This document shows positions 1 through 13,225 of a stretch of DNA of 64,000 bases, piece by piece (the stretch's first letter is position 1; each line of letters begins with the position of its first letter). The translations under genes were made by a program, and so were the position numbers. This DNA is from Dioscorea cayenensis subsp. rotundata (lineage: Eukaryota > Streptophyta > Magnoliopsida > Dioscoreales > Dioscoreaceae). Where the stretch lies: assembly GCF_009730915.1 (NCBI RefSeq), contig NW_024088478.1:35404-99403 (forward strand), read 5' to 3'. The notes under the pieces were generated by a model. It ran no database searches. It had not been told where the DNA came from and saw nothing but the letters and a program-made list of their open reading frames with translations.

Positions 1-1715
1 AAAGCGTCCCATCACTGACCCCTGTTGTAGGTTCCCGTGGCTTTTGAAAAGTGTGAATAAGCCAGCCATTTTCTAGATCTATGATCATTTTTCCATTGTT
101 TACTATGACATTTTATATTGACAACTGATTGTAGAATCTTTTCACCTTCAAATTTGTTAAAGAAGCCAACCCCTCATAGGTGGACTATTTGTTGGTTATC
201 AACCTGTGGCTGGCTGATCTATAACAGGAATATTGTTCATTTGTTGCTATCGGATTAGTTGCTATTGGACAAGTCATCTACTTGTCTCCTCCCAGGCATG
301 TTTCAGTTCAAAACATACTTCTCCTTCTTTTGCTACTAAATCGTATTTGCTCACAAGCTCCTATTCACTTCTTGTTTTCATTGTTTTTGTTCACATATAG
401 CTTGTTTGCAAAGACCTCAACTTGTCTTTGGTTACTGGTTCATTTTCTGGCTGATTAGCATTTAGGTTGTCGTAAGTCTATTCCACCTCCTTGTGAAACT
501 GTTTATGCAATTTATTAGTTGTAATTTCAATGTCTACATCTTTCTCAGTGACATATGGATGGTCTTTGTGTTTTTCCATTCTGGGGTTGCTGAGTGAACC
601 TTGAGCTGTTAAAGACACCATTGATACATAATGCAGTGAAGTATTTTTGGTAGCCATCTTCATTATATCAAGATATTAACGAAGAGATCTGGTTTCTCCT
701 TTAACCTAGAGTGTAGGTTATTTATTGTTTCAGTTTGTCTCCAGATCTTTGTTTTGATATGGCTGCTTGTGCTGCTATATAGTGTTCACTAAAGTTTGAT
801 GACATCATTGCTATGTCACAAGTGAGGAGAAATTCTTTTTTCCTGTTGAGGGCAACAGTTGAAATTGATAGATTTTTTTTTTTTTTGGGTCTCTATTTGG
901 CTTGATTTCTTCATGTACCACAATAATATCAATTTTGCTCTCAAAGTATAAATGGCTCAATTTATTCTGAACAGTTTTTTGGAAAGGGTTGGGGATGTAA
1001 TTTTCTCAATGGCGTGTCATAAGTATCACATTTGTACTTGGATTGCAATTGTTGCTTATCCAGATTTTTGTACATCATTTCTTTGATAAATTTGGTTGTT
1101 GATGGGTATGTTAAAGTTATTTGCTGATTCTTGTATGAATGCTAGATTGCTATCTGTTGAATTTGTATTTTAATTCAACCTTTATTTCTTGCATCAGTCC
1201 TAGAAGTTGGTCAAGACAACTGACATGCTTGAGGGCATGTGGTTCATATACTTTACCTCATCTTAAATTTTTGTTGACCAAGTCCTTGTGTTGATGCTAG
1301 TTTTTTTAAGTCTTCTTACACTTTTTGGTCCTATTTTGTGAACTTTTGCATTTCAGAGACACAAGATTTGTGCCATCCCTCTCATTCAAATGCCCATGCC
1401 TTCTGACCTCCTTAGCTAGGCCCATCCTAAATTTAACTTGCTATGGACATATCTCTGCCTCATGGTTCCTCAATTCTTGCTCTTTGAATAATCAACTTGG
1501 AAATATGTTTGGTGGAAGTTTGACTACTGAACAACTCTCATGTTCTCTTATCCTCTTACACTTGTTCCTTTGTTGTATCTTTTTCTTTATGATGTGCATT
1601 GCTGCTGACTTGTGGTGATTTTAGTGTTGTGTGCAAAAAACTGTTAACTGTCTTGCTTCTATTAGTTCATCTGTAATAATTTCTTTGTGATGCATTTTCC
1701 TAATTTAAATTGCAG
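1..1715 (+). other. Intronic sequence at the left edge (BRWD gene)
   Basis: This T-rich stretch precedes the first recognisable exon of the BRWD gene. It ends in a pyrimidine-rich tract and a TGCAG acceptor at 1711-1715. No segment translates into the WD-repeat sequence that the family carries upstream, so it is read as the end of a long intron, with the missing N-terminal exons beyond the window. Short open frames here have no coding character. Confidence 0.6.
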
Positions 1716-4700
1716 ACATTTGTCTTGGATGTTCATCCATTCAACCCACGGATAGCTATGAGTGCTGGATATGATGGAATAACCATCATATGGGATGTGA
1801 GTCTCTAATACTTGCTTCGATTGTTATTCTCTTTGCTCAGATTAGTCTGTCTTGATCAACCTGCTCCTTGGTTTTCTACTATTCTAGATCTGGGAAGGTA
1901 CTCCAGTGCGGATATATGACATTGGGCGCTTCAAGCTGGTGGATGGGAAATTCTCCCCGTAAGTAAGCTGTGTATGTTGCAATCATTGGCTCTTCATGTG
2001 TTTCTCCTAGTTCTCTTCAACATGACATGATTCACATTTTAGCCATGTCCATCAAAGATAACAATAGCAGCACCTTAATAGTTATGGAGTATAGAGAAAC
2101 ATTCTGTTGTCCCCACTCTTATTTGTTGTTCCTTCATGTGAAACTGAAGTTACTATACATGCAAAATGCTGTGTTCTTTTTCTAGAGATGCTAAATTTGT
2201 TATAGAATCCAGGTGATATATGCATAGTACTGCATCACATTGATATCCTGCATGCTTAGATATGGGACTGCACCTGAATATATCCCATGCGTAGGCCAGC
2301 TGGGTTCAGCTGTGAGTGTGTCAGCCTGATCCCAACACATCAGACACCCTAACTATAGTTATCAAAAGGTAATCGGGAATACAAGGACTGGAATATCCAA
2401 GTGTACTGAGTTGTATGTATTGTTTAATTTTAGATTTTTATTTTTAACTTCTCCATTATCTTTGGTGAAATCTGTTGAGTTCTAGCTTTCCCTTCTGTTT
2501 CTTTTCTGAAAAATTTCAGAAGTAAATCCCATGTGTGTTGTTTGCTCTTATCCATTAGTCTATGGTAACCATTGATTCGATACACCTTGTCCCTCGTACC
2601 TAGCCAATTAGTAAAGTGCTATGTATTTGCCTTTTAGTTGTGTTTTTGATTTACATCTGTGTTTCTTCAATTTTCACTCCAATCATTGGATTTGGTGACT
2701 AGGGCTAACGGTGTTGGAAAAACTGATTTATGTGGGTTGTTTGATTGCAAAAGGTTTTCATATAGCTCATGCATTAGATTTGTGTTTTGGTCTTTTATGA
2801 TACAGAGACGGTATGTCAATTGTTCTTTCGGATGAAGTGGGACAAATATTTATCATAGCTACCGGGCAAGGAGAGTCTCAAAAGGATGCACAATATGATC
2901 AGGTACATTCTAATCTTATAATATTTGTTTTGGCTAGTATGTTATGTTGTATAACTCTAATCTGATTTTCTTTTATAATTTCTTGACAGTTTTTTCTTGG
3001 TGATTATCGGCCACTTATTCAAGATACTCATGGAAATTTTTTAGATCAGGTATTTTTTTATATTCTTCTGAGTAATGTAAAATGTTTAGCATCACACGGT
3101 TTTATGACTATCAGAATGCTTTTCTTTGTGAGCCTAATCCATGATGTTAATAGTTTTTTTTTCCCTTTTATATTTTGCATTAGAAAAGGTACATTTATTT
3201 TATTCGGTTCACTTCATTGAGCATTCTTTTTGTTTTATTGAATATTCATGTTTTAAATTCAATTCAGAGCTGTTCAATGTATGTTAGAAGCCAAATATTG
3301 ATTCACTTGTTTTACTTTGCCAAGGTGAAATTCCTGGAATTTGCAAGTATTTTGGATTTAAAATCATTTTAAATTGTTTGAGTGTGGAGTTTATACATTT
3401 ATGCGCAACTTTTCTTCATTATTTTCCTCCAATGAATGTCTTTATTGATGCCTAGTTTAGTATGCACATCTTAATGATTTGTTCTCTTTGTTTGATAATG
3501 TATAATATTAAACAAAGACCTGTTTGTCATCTCCTACCTTATCTAACAATACCATAATACCAACCTGTTAACTATTACGAGACATAATCTTTGGATCATC
3601 TAGTACATCCTTGTAGTTTAATTATCTTTGAGTATAATGGTGTGCTTACCGACTATAGTAGTGTAGATTCCAGGCCAACTGGGTTTGAAGTTTTTCTACT
3701 TCAAGAAGCTGTTCCACATTGATTTCTCTGACTTTTGCTGACAAAAAGGCTGTAATTCCTGTGTCACATTGACTACCTAGATCAAAGCTTGCATAAGGCT
3801 GTAAAACAAGATTTGACAAGAAAGATTTAGTTAACTGCTTTTTAGTTTGATTCATGGACATGTGCATCCAGCTTTGTTGTGTATACTCTGATTACTCAAA
3901 ATCAAAATGTAAAATCAATATGAGATTCACATGGAAATAATTTGTCACAATTTATCTTGTTTCCTGACTAGTGAATGTGTTCTTGTTAATGTTTTGAATC
4001 TTTTGATGATTCACATTGAAAATAATCTTCCTTCAACTCCCTTGATTTATTCTATTATTACTTACCTTTATTACTAGGGCAGAAAACCATTTTAGTGTTC
4101 CTAGAGTTGAGCTAGACTGGCTTAATTTGCTTTTTGTACAACGATAAATTCATACCATTTTGATTCTAGGTCCTTTTTGTTTCTACTTTGATTTTTTTTT
4201 TATTACATCAAGTACATGCTGTTATTTGTGTATTTGTGATGCAGGAAACTCAACTTGCACCATATCGTAGGAATATTCAAGATCTTCTTTGTGATTCATG
4301 TAAGTCATCGTGTTTATCTTTTTAGGCTAATAATGAGCTTTATTTTTCCATTGTGTTACCACTCATTTATATGCACTGCAGATGCAAGAAAAGCTCAATT
4401 TGATTCCAATTTTTAGCTTGCAAACTATTAAATTTCATTTTGATATTTACTTGAAATGTGAATCACTTGAAATTTAAACCGAATTAAATCCACCTGTATT
4501 GAAGGTTTGAGATTCAGATGTAACTCATTCAATTTTAACATGATTGGGTTTATCTTCAGATTAATATTTGTTCCGATTGTGAATTGCTTGAAACTCAAAT
4601 CTAGCAAATCAAGTTTGATCAAATTTGAAGTTGCAAATCATTTGATATGGCCCATTGAAGATTGACCTGGTTTTTGTTGAGTATGTCAGTATTGTGGTTT

Positions 4701-7700
4701 TATTATGAACTTACATTTCGACCTCAGAGAATCTTGCAGCAGAAGTGATAAGGGCATTATAATTTTTTCTTAGGTTTCTTGTCAAAATCCTGGTATCAAT
4801 GAATATGTTGGTTAATGTATTTGTTTTTTGCTATATTTAAACTGAATTGTTGAGTGGCTGAGTTTGAACAGAACAGTTTAAATTTGAGTTCCATTACAAT
4901 CTGAACTCAAGATAGCTCTTACCAATTATCTTGCTGAACTTAAGTCTGGCTAAGCTAGCTTGAGTTTGGCCTATCACAGCCATTTATATGGTAGATATCT
5001 CAATGGTTGCTTTTTTTTGTGGAATGACAGCTATGATCCCTTATCCTGAACCATACCAGAACATGTACCAGCAGCGCCGGTTAGGTATATTGGGAATCGA
5101 GTGGCGTCCACCTTCTATGAAATTTGCAGTTGGTCCTACATACAATGTAAATTCAGGGGATTTTCAACCGCTTCCAATTATAGATCTGGATCGTTTGGTT
5201 GAACCCTTGCCAGAGTTTTCACTCTTAGATGCTATGGATTGGGAACCAGAGAATGAAATGCAAAGTGATGATACCGACTCCGAGTACAATGTTACAGATG
5301 AGTGTTCCAGTGAAGGGGAGCATGCAAGTTTAAGCAACAGTTCTTCTGGAGATCCTGAGTGCAGTGCAGAGGACGTCCGAGCTGACCATGCTAGCAAGGA
5401 AGGCCTGCGCAGGTCCCGAAGAAAGAAACACAAGTCAGAAGTAAGTAATGGTTGTCAAGCTCAGTCATTTTTCTTGAACTTACTAATTTTTGTGATTCTT
5501 TGGCCAGGTTGAGTTCACGACTTCTTCAGGGAGACGAGTTAAAAGAAGAAATCTAGATGAGCGTGATGGTACAATCTCAAGGTCTCGCAAAACTCGAAAG
5601 TCAAAAAACAGAGGCTTAAATTCAAAAAGCAAATCATCCACCTCAAAGACATTAAGACCTCAGAGACGTGCTGCACGCAATGCTCTCAATTTATTTTCTA
5701 AGATCCATGTGGGTTCTTCTGATGGTGAAGAAGAAGAAGAAGAAGATGATGATGATGAAGAGACCACATCCTCAGAAAGTGATTCAGCTCTCCCAGAATC
5801 CAACACTCAAAGCAACGAATCAAATCTGACAAGTCCAGTAAAACTTGGTGGGGATAAAGATGCCTCTGGGGATGAATTTGAAGATGTTAGGAAACCTCCT
5901 CTGCTCACTGATACTCAAACAAGTGTGGGAAATAAGAGGAGGCTGGTTTTTAAACTCCCTCGTCGTGATCCTAAGCTAGTTGTCTCTTCAGAAACGATGA
6001 GAGCTGAATGCAGTGCTCAAGCTGGCTTGGAATTGTCTAATATAGCTAATGCTGATTCAAATAACCTTGATGGAAGCTATTCTGGTTTCAGTAGACCAAA
6101 ACAACCTTTGGAGGATGGAGCTGATGGAGTATCATCCCAAAAGGGTCTTATTGGTCAGTTAAAAGAAAGCGAGCCTACTGAAAAATCAGATCAGATGAAT
6201 TTCTCTGGAGGCTGCCAGGGTAACACAATTAAATGGGGAGAAGTAAAGACACGTTCTTCAAAGCGCTTGAGATTAGGTGACACATTGACTGCAGAAACTT
6301 GGCCTGCAGCTAATACAGGCACTGATGGCCAGAATATCATTTCAAGTGATTTTAATGGGCGTACAAAATCTGATGATGATTGTGGATTGCCATCCAGTTC
6401 CATGAATCAAGTTCATGGGGATAAAGATCAAAAAGGCTACAAAGTAGAAGTGAATTTTCAAGGAAGTGGCTTGCAAGGACTGGATGGTGCCAGAGTTAAG
6501 GGGCTTTCTCCTGAGTATGCCAGGCCAGATTCTTTAGCACTTCAGAACTTCTCTGGAATTGCTGACCAACGGGGGGAAGCTACATTGCCTGCTATATCTA
6601 ATGGCGACAGAATCGAAATGACTGGGCCCATGCACGAAAAATATCAAGATAGCCATGTGGCTAGTGATTGCAGAGCTGATGATGAGCTGCCTAAGGCAAG
6701 TGCTGGAAACAATGGAGATGATAATAAAGAAGTCGATAGAATTGTGCAACCTGTATTTCGAAGGCTAAGGATTAAAACAAAAGGATTATTGAATGAAGCG
6801 AGCAGTTCATCATCCAAGTTACAATCTGTTGCGCTAGATGATCGAAGAACCTCTGAGTGTGATTTAATGTCTGCTGGTGTGGAGCTGAATGGAGAAAACT
6901 TAAGTTCAGCAGTTCATGAGGAGCATGAAAGCACTAGTTGGCCAACTCCAGACCATCAAGAACTGATGTATAATGGGTCTAGAAGCTATGGGATGAAGGA
7001 AAATAAGAATGGCAGGTTATCCAATTCCCATGACTTGGAGAAATTAAATGTAGATTCAGATGGTAAGACATTTAATGCAGTTTATAGGAGGTCAAAATCA
7101 CATAAGATTAGGAAGAATTCTGATGGTGATGTCCATAATATGGAGGAAAGAATTGATTCTGATAACCATGTTGGAAATGTAAAAGTGGATTTTGGTGATA
7201 CTTTTGTTGATGGTGTGCGTAGAACAAGGTCCATGGGCCTTAGGGTAACTGGGGAAGAGTCAAATCCAACTGTAAACAACTTCAACTTCAAGCCAAGAGA
7301 AAGCTATGGTTTTGCTGAAACATCGAGAAATGGGGGAAAAACTGCATTAAATGGGCGTGATCAATTATTTTCAGATGAATGGAAGTCTACCTCTAGACCT
7401 ACATTAGGTTTAAGATCTGCCAGAAACAGAAGAGAAAACTATAGTAGTTGTGAACTGAGACCCTTGGATAAAAGAAAGTACCATCAACCTATAAGGAAAC
7501 TTTCATGGTTGACGTTGTTGGAACATGAGGAGAGCTATCGATATATTCCACAGCAAGGTGATGAAGTTGCGTATTTGAGACAGGTAATAATGGTCTTCTG
7601 TGGTATGGTGGTGCTGTAAGAGCGGTGTAACTATTGTGAACATCTTGAAATTCAATTAACTGCTTTTAACTAACCTTTCAGGGCCATGAAGAATATGTCA

Positions 7701-9010
7701 AATCATATCGTTCTCAAGAACCAGTGCCTTGGAAATTTGTCAAAGGAAGCTTAAAGTCTGTGGAATTTTGCAAAGTTCGAGACCTTCATTACTCTACTCT
7801 TCCGGGCTCTGGGGAAAGCTGCTGCAAGCTTACTCTTGAGTTTACAGATCCTTCATCCTGTGGGGTTGGGAAAGCCTTTAAGTTGACTTTGCCCGAACTT
7901 GTTGCTTTCCCAGACTTCCTTGTGGAAAGAGCCCGTTTTGAAGCTGCTATTGAGAGGAATTGGACACACAGGGACAAGTGTCAGGTTTGGTGGAGGAATG
8001 AAGATGGAGATGGCGGAAGCTGGTGGGAGGGTCGGATTTTGGCAGTAAAGCCTAAATCTCCTGATTATCCTGATAGCCCATGGGAGAGGTATGTCATTCA
8101 ATATAGAAACGATTCTTCTGGGCAGCACTCACATAGCCCATGGGAACTACATGATGCTGATAGCCCATGGGTGCACCCCCACATTGATGACCGAAGCAAA
8201 ACTAAGCTGTTGAGCTCTCTTGCCAAGTTGGAGCAAAGCTCACTCAGAAATCAGGTGTGCCTTCATGGAAATCGATTCTTGTGATCAAATTAACTTTATA
8301 GTCTGTTTGACTTATTATTGGACATCTCTCTATTTACTTGCTGAAATGAATCAGGACTATCATGGTGTTCAAAAGTTGAATCAGGCAGCACAAAAGTCAG
8401 ATTTTCTGAACAGGTACATTTGTTTTTACTTTTTACAAATGCAGTATAGTGCACAATTATTCACATAGTTATACTTATCTTTCCAGCGCTTTGATTTATG
8501 GATAATTTGTTCAAGAAGTGAATTATTTGGAGACTTGTTTCATTTGGTATAGAGAATGGGATAGTCTTTATTAGATGCATATCATAGCATCTCTTTGTGG
8601 TGATTAAGAAACTGTTTCATTAGTATCAAAACTAGTTTTATTGGTGCCGTAGAAAAGTCTCGGGGGTTTATCACATTTAAATTTCTCTTTTTTGCATTTC
8701 AATTTTGTTTGATGGTGAATATGCACTATGTGGAGCACTCAATGTTAGTATCACATTAGCAATTATAACAGTGTTTCTAGTAATCTAATCTTTTATGAAA
8801 TTTTCATTTGTTGTTTCTCTCAGGTTCCCCGTGCCGCTATCACTTGAGATAATCAAGATGAGATTAGAGAACAACTACTACCGCAACGTGGAGGCGGTGA
8901 AGCACGATGCTTCGGTGATGCTGTCGAACGCTGAGTCCTACTTCGGCAAGAGCGCAGAGATGACGATGAAGATGAGGCGGCTTTCGGATTGGATAACAAG
9001 GACATTTTAG
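1716..9010 (+). CDS. Bromodomain and WD-repeat protein (BRWD/PHIP family), 3' part
   Basis: Ten exons are read: 1716-1796, 1888-1958, 2806-2902, 2990-3049, 4245-4299, 5031-5440, 5508-7583, 7682-8254, 8355-8413 and 8824-9010. They join in phase into 1,222 residues with no frameshift. The first exons give the last WD40 blades (LDVHPFNPRIAMSAGYDG, then IWEGTPVRIYD). Next come the plant-family segment PYPEPYQNMYQQRRLGILG, an acidic and basic low-complexity middle (E/D run near 5730-5760, K/R-rich stretches), and a conserved block with WWRNEDGDGGSWWEGRI. The C-terminus is a short bromodomain-like region (FPVPLSLEIIKMRLENNYYR) ending in a stop at 9008-9010. Animal members are chromatin readers, and some act as substrate receptors of CUL4 ligases; the plant role is inferred only. 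The N-terminus and start are outside the window. Confidence 0.9.
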
Positions 9011-9527
9011 TTCATAGAACACAGAAAAACAATTTTGTAGGTGGAACTTTAGCCTCAAGAGAAGTTGAAGCATTCTTCTGCATTATACCCATCCTTTTTC
9101 CCCTACATTTTTAACTTATTAGGTATCTCATTGGTCCAATATGGTGGAATTGGTTTTACTTTGGGATATATATTTGTTTTGAGGGCCCATTTCAAATAGG
9201 GAGGAAAACCAAGTGGGAAATGCCCCGCCATGAATTCTTTAAATGTATAGACACCCGTTTCCTTCAATAATAAAAGTAGAAAAAAAAAAGTAACAAAGAG
9301 ATCCAACTCCAACTCCAAGCCCTTTACACTTGGTTTGTCTTTCATTATTTGCCTTTTTTTATATATTTTTTTATAAAAAGTTTGTGTTTGTCAAGATACC
9401 AATTTTAATAATTTCTAAGTCTTTCGTTGTTCATTGTTCAACAATGGTAAAAGTTTTATTAATAATAATTACTATGGTTTGGCTGAAGCTGGCATCGATG
9501 GTGCTTATTGACATTCCCAGACAAGTT

Positions 9528-9843
9528 TTGGATTTTCATTTTATTTATGGTCATAAATATTTATATTTTATAACAATGTGACCATAAAAAAAATTTTAAA
9601 TACAAAAATCACTTAATTTTTCTCCAGTTGCAGCGTGTGACCATAATAACTTGTTTGGTCTTGTTTTAAGACCGTTTCAAAGAGTTTACTAGTGTGGCGC
9701 CAAAAACTATTTTAAAACAAGTCATTATTATGATCACACATGCAACCGAAAAAAAATTAAATGATTTTTGTGTAAAAAAAATAATTAATGGCCACAGCGT
9801 CATAATACAAATATTTGTGACCATGAGTAAAATAAATCCCAAG
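9528..9843. mobile_element. Foldback MITE with long terminal inverted repeats
   Basis: The left arm (from 9528) and the reverse complement of the right arm (ending 9843) match over about 140 bases. Both contain, in order, a TTGG(G)ATTT end, ATGGTCA, AAATATTT, a GTG(A/G)CCAT block, ACAAAAATCA, a GTTGCA block and TGTGA(C/T)CATAATAA. Almost the whole element is arm, with a short centre near 9680-9690. It has no coding capacity. Arm length resembles Mutator-type non-autonomous elements, but no clear target-site duplication is visible at the edges, so the superfamily is not assigned. Confidence 0.75.
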
Positions 9844-9982
9844 TTTAAGAGAACATAAAACACTGAAAATGAAGCTTATCATAGACGATATCAGAAGTTG
9901 ATATTCTTTATTAAATTAGCAAGAAAAAAAAAATAAAAACAATACATTATCACCAAAGAATTGCAAAAAAAAATTTTTGCAG

Positions 9983-10004
9983 TAATAATAATAATAATAA
10001 TAAT
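9983..10004. repeat. (TAA)n microsatellite
   Basis: About seven TAA units lie just beyond the 3' end of the release-factor gene. Confidence 0.9.
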
Positions 10005-10132
10005 GGAACTTGGTTTGTAGACCTCTGTGTAGTAAATATTAGAGCAACTACCCAAACAGAGTTGCCTCTCTGACAGGCAACACAAAAACTCTGGGTTAAT
10101 TCCTTCAATTGTCTACCTTAACATTAATGGCT

Positions 10133-13100
10133 TCATAAACTGTCATCATCTTTATCCAGTGATGAAGATAGGAAATTTAAAATGAAGCCATCAAGCTCAC
10201 CCTCCAGCACAGAATCCGGGCTCTGAGACTTCATAGTTTCGTCCGAAGATCTTTAACCATTCGGTAAGGCTGAAAAGCGAAAATACGAAAGGCATCACAC
10301 AAGAAACAAAGACGAGAAAAGTAAGATGAAAGATATAATACTAACATGGAGTACGTAGCTCCGTATGTGGTTGCCCCAACTGATTTCGGTGAGGGACTGT
10401 GTGTGCTCTGCATTCAGCTGAGCTTGCCTTGCCATCTCAAGCTGGTCCAACCTCGACTGAAGTACAGACATAGCTGATGCTTTGTTTGAATGTTGTGATC
10501 TGTGTTTATTATTAACTCAAGACCATCAGTTCTATCTCTGAGGTGATATAAACTTAAATGGGAAGATTTCATCAGGCATTTGAGAAACTGAGTTCAGAAA
10601 TAATATATTGAAAGAAATCATTACCTTTCATTTTGACAAGTTGCAGAAATTCCGGTCGGTATGTGGGTGATTCTGACTGCACTCTCCGTTGTGTTTACAT
10701 GCTGGCCGCCAGCACCCCCAGCACGAAAACGTTCAATACGAAGGTCCGATTCTTTAATCTGATATCGAGTAGAGACATCACCCAGGATCGGTATTACCGC
10801 TACGGCTGCAAAAGATGTATGCCGCTTCTTTGCACTATCAAATGGGGAAATTCGAACCAATCTGTGCACCCCAACCTCTGCTTTGGCATATCCAAATGAA
10901 TACTCTCCATCTACTTTGATTGTAGCACGCTGCAAAGGAGATTTCTATATGAATAAACTGTAGGTATACAACATAGATCTTCCCTTTCATTAGTTCCCAT
11001 AATTCAACTTGGAAGCAAATATAATTTGACAAGCATTACCTACTGTCTTTCCCATAAAAACATAAGTTACTCCCCCAATGGAAGATAAATTGCTAATTTC
11101 AAGTACTCCAAAACAAACATCACCAAAAATTAATTAGTTTTGCAATTATTGGATCATTTTGGAATCAAACCATCAATTCAAATCAAGTGAAATTTTTTTG
11201 GCATACTCAGAGAAAAGTTTAAGTTATGCAATAAATAAAGAGATCGTTCACTTCCACGTGGCGTAAAAAGCATTCAGGTGCTATAAAAAGCATACATTAA
11301 AAAGTTAGAAAATGAACCTTTATTCCCGCAACCTCACCAGGCATTTCATCCACAATTGTGACCCCGTAACCATGGCGTTGAGCCCACATTGTGTACATGT
11401 TCACAAGCATTGCAGCCCAGTCCATGCTCTCAGTTCCTCCAGCTCCTGCTTGAACCTATATCATGATAATCTAAATCCTAAGATCCCACCCAACACCAGA
11501 AACGTGAAGACATAGAAGCATATTAACATGCTTGGAAAAATATATTGGTTCACTCAACCTGCTCTTATGTGTAAACTCTTTTTAGCTTAGCTACGAAATG
11601 TACCTGTCCTTTTCATCAATATCAAGCTTACTCAAGAAACTGGAACCAGGTCACAAAGTTTATACAAAAACTGAACATTTGCGAGGTGGCTTTACAAGTT
11701 CAAGAAAAATACTAAAGCAGAAAACATAGAGTGCAACTATCAGTGAGATAATTGCATGATAAGCTAAAAAAAAGCACCTAAGTTATTCATCGCATGATGC
11801 TGTAAGAAAAAACTAACAAATGAACTCTTGGGGTTACAATCTTATTTTTCAAATACATTAGGTAGATAGCATAAGAGACAAAATATATATATATATATAT
11901 ATACCTCTATAAAACAAGAGCAGGAATCATTTTCACCAGCCAACAGTGCTTCAAGCTCTTTCTCTTTAGCTGTTCTCCTCATATTAATTAATGCTTGCAT
12001 AGATTCCTGGTTAAGTGACAGCAAAGAGATTAAATTGCAGTTATCATACATAACAAATCCCTTGAATGAATCATAAACACAACAATGACATGCTATGTAG
12101 CATTTTGTTAACTAGGAAGTATGGGGATAAGAAACCAATTTAATGAATTAATTAAGTATATGATCTAAATATACAAACTTTCAACAGAAACACATGAATA
12201 CCAAATAATCAGTATTCTTCTTTGTAACTAAATAATATCACAAGAATGTGAAGAATTAGAAAATACATGCCTAAAATAGGAAGCCCACCAATTCCAAATG
12301 TTGATCGTTCTCTTCTCGAGCAAGCTTCAGCATATCAATGTGCTCAAGCAAGTCTTGTTCAAAACCCTTTACCTCTTTCATCTTGCTCATTAATCCTCCA
12401 TGCTCACGACTAACCCTCCCCGCATAAACTGGATCATCCCAAAGGTCTGCCTTGTTAATTGTTGCAGATAACTGCTCCAGCCTCACAACCATCTTTATCC
12501 ACTGTCATAATATACTCCTTTTACTTTATAAACAAACCAAGTTCACAAGATAACCTTTTCAAACATCTAGAAGTTCTCATCATCAGATAATCAATTCTCC
12601 AAAATCCATAATACAGTGTCAATATAAGCACGAATTCAATACTAATACAAGTTTTCAACTTTAATGCAGCACGAAAACAGAGAAAAATAGGAAGTAAACC
12701 AGAGAAATTATTTTCCACTTCCAGAATATAATCTTGCTATTTTAGAAAAATCCCAAGCTCACAAGATTAAAAAAAATCCAACCTTTTCAATTGTCAAAAC
12801 TCCACAATTCACCATGTAAGCACAAAATCAAAGCCAATCTGATATTTGAGAAATCTAAAAGAGGTTAGCTAGCAAAGCACCTGCAATCGCTTCTTGATGA
12901 GCTGGATAGACTGAGCAATGGCGGCGGCGTGGCTCTTCCAATCCCCATCATCCTCGTCAAGTATCGTCCATCCCTTAGCCACAATTCCATCCACCGTTAG
13001 CCCATCAGACGTCGCCGCTACTGAAGAAGAAAACCATCTGAACCTTCTCGGAAAACAAGAAAAATCCAACCTTTCCGAGCTCCCAACAAATCCAATACTC

Positions 13101-13225
13101 CCATTAAGACACCTAATCCGAGGCCTTGCTGAGTGGAAAGGTGATTGAAGAACGGAGAAGAAGATGGAGATCCTGGGATTAGGGCTTCTAGTGAGAGATC
13201 GCTTGAGAATGGAGAAGAAGAGCAT
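10133..13225 (-). CDS. Organellar peptide chain release factor 2 (PrfB type), C-terminus frameshifted
   Basis: Class-I release factor that ends translation at UGA/UAA in mitochondria or plastids. Exons, 5' to 3' on the minus strand: 13225-12881, 12501-12289, 12006-11905, 11455-11318, 10929-10625, 10499-10346 and 10269-10133. The first 70 or so residues are Arg/Ser-rich and lack acidic residues until late ([10 protein letters not shown]), like a mitochondrial transit peptide. The body has [15 protein letters not shown], the stop-codon-reading SPF tripeptide at about residues 294-296, and the catalytic GGQ at about 340-342 in [18 protein letters not shown] marks RF2 rather than RF1. As written, the last exon meets TGA at 10231-10233 (431 residues). 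Dropping one base at 10237-10239 and one at 10216-10217 restores a family-like tail, ending at 10133 (463 residues). Targeting to mitochondria rather than plastids is an inference. Confidence 0.9.
11884..11903. repeat. (AT)n microsatellite
   Basis: About ten AT units lie in the release-factor intron directly after the donor of the exon 12006-11905. Confidence 0.9.

Larger units (their letters stand above)
9011..10132. other. Convergent 3'-3' intergenic region
   Basis: This is the gap between the stop of the BRWD gene on the plus strand and the end of the release-factor gene on the minus strand. It should hold both 3' UTRs. An A-rich AATAATAAAA stretch near 9266 could serve as a plus-strand polyadenylation signal. 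It also holds a foldback element (9528-9843) and a TAA microsatellite. I see no gene in it. Confidence 0.6.

Noticed and set aside
1325..1618. A 97-residue open frame upstream of the first BRWD exon
   Set aside because: It does not encode WD-repeat sequence, has no compatible splice sites and looks like T-rich intron.
5164..7291. Open frames on the minus strand opposite the large BRWD exons
   Set aside because: They mirror the coding strand, have no family resemblance, and lie wholly within confident plus-strand exons.
10225..10245. Programmed +1 frameshift at TGA in the release-factor gene, as in bacterial prfB
   Set aside because: The bacterial site is near codon 26 and has an upstream SD-like element. 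Here the break is near the C-terminus, a second independent indel is needed 20 bases later, and other genes in the window show the same type of indel.
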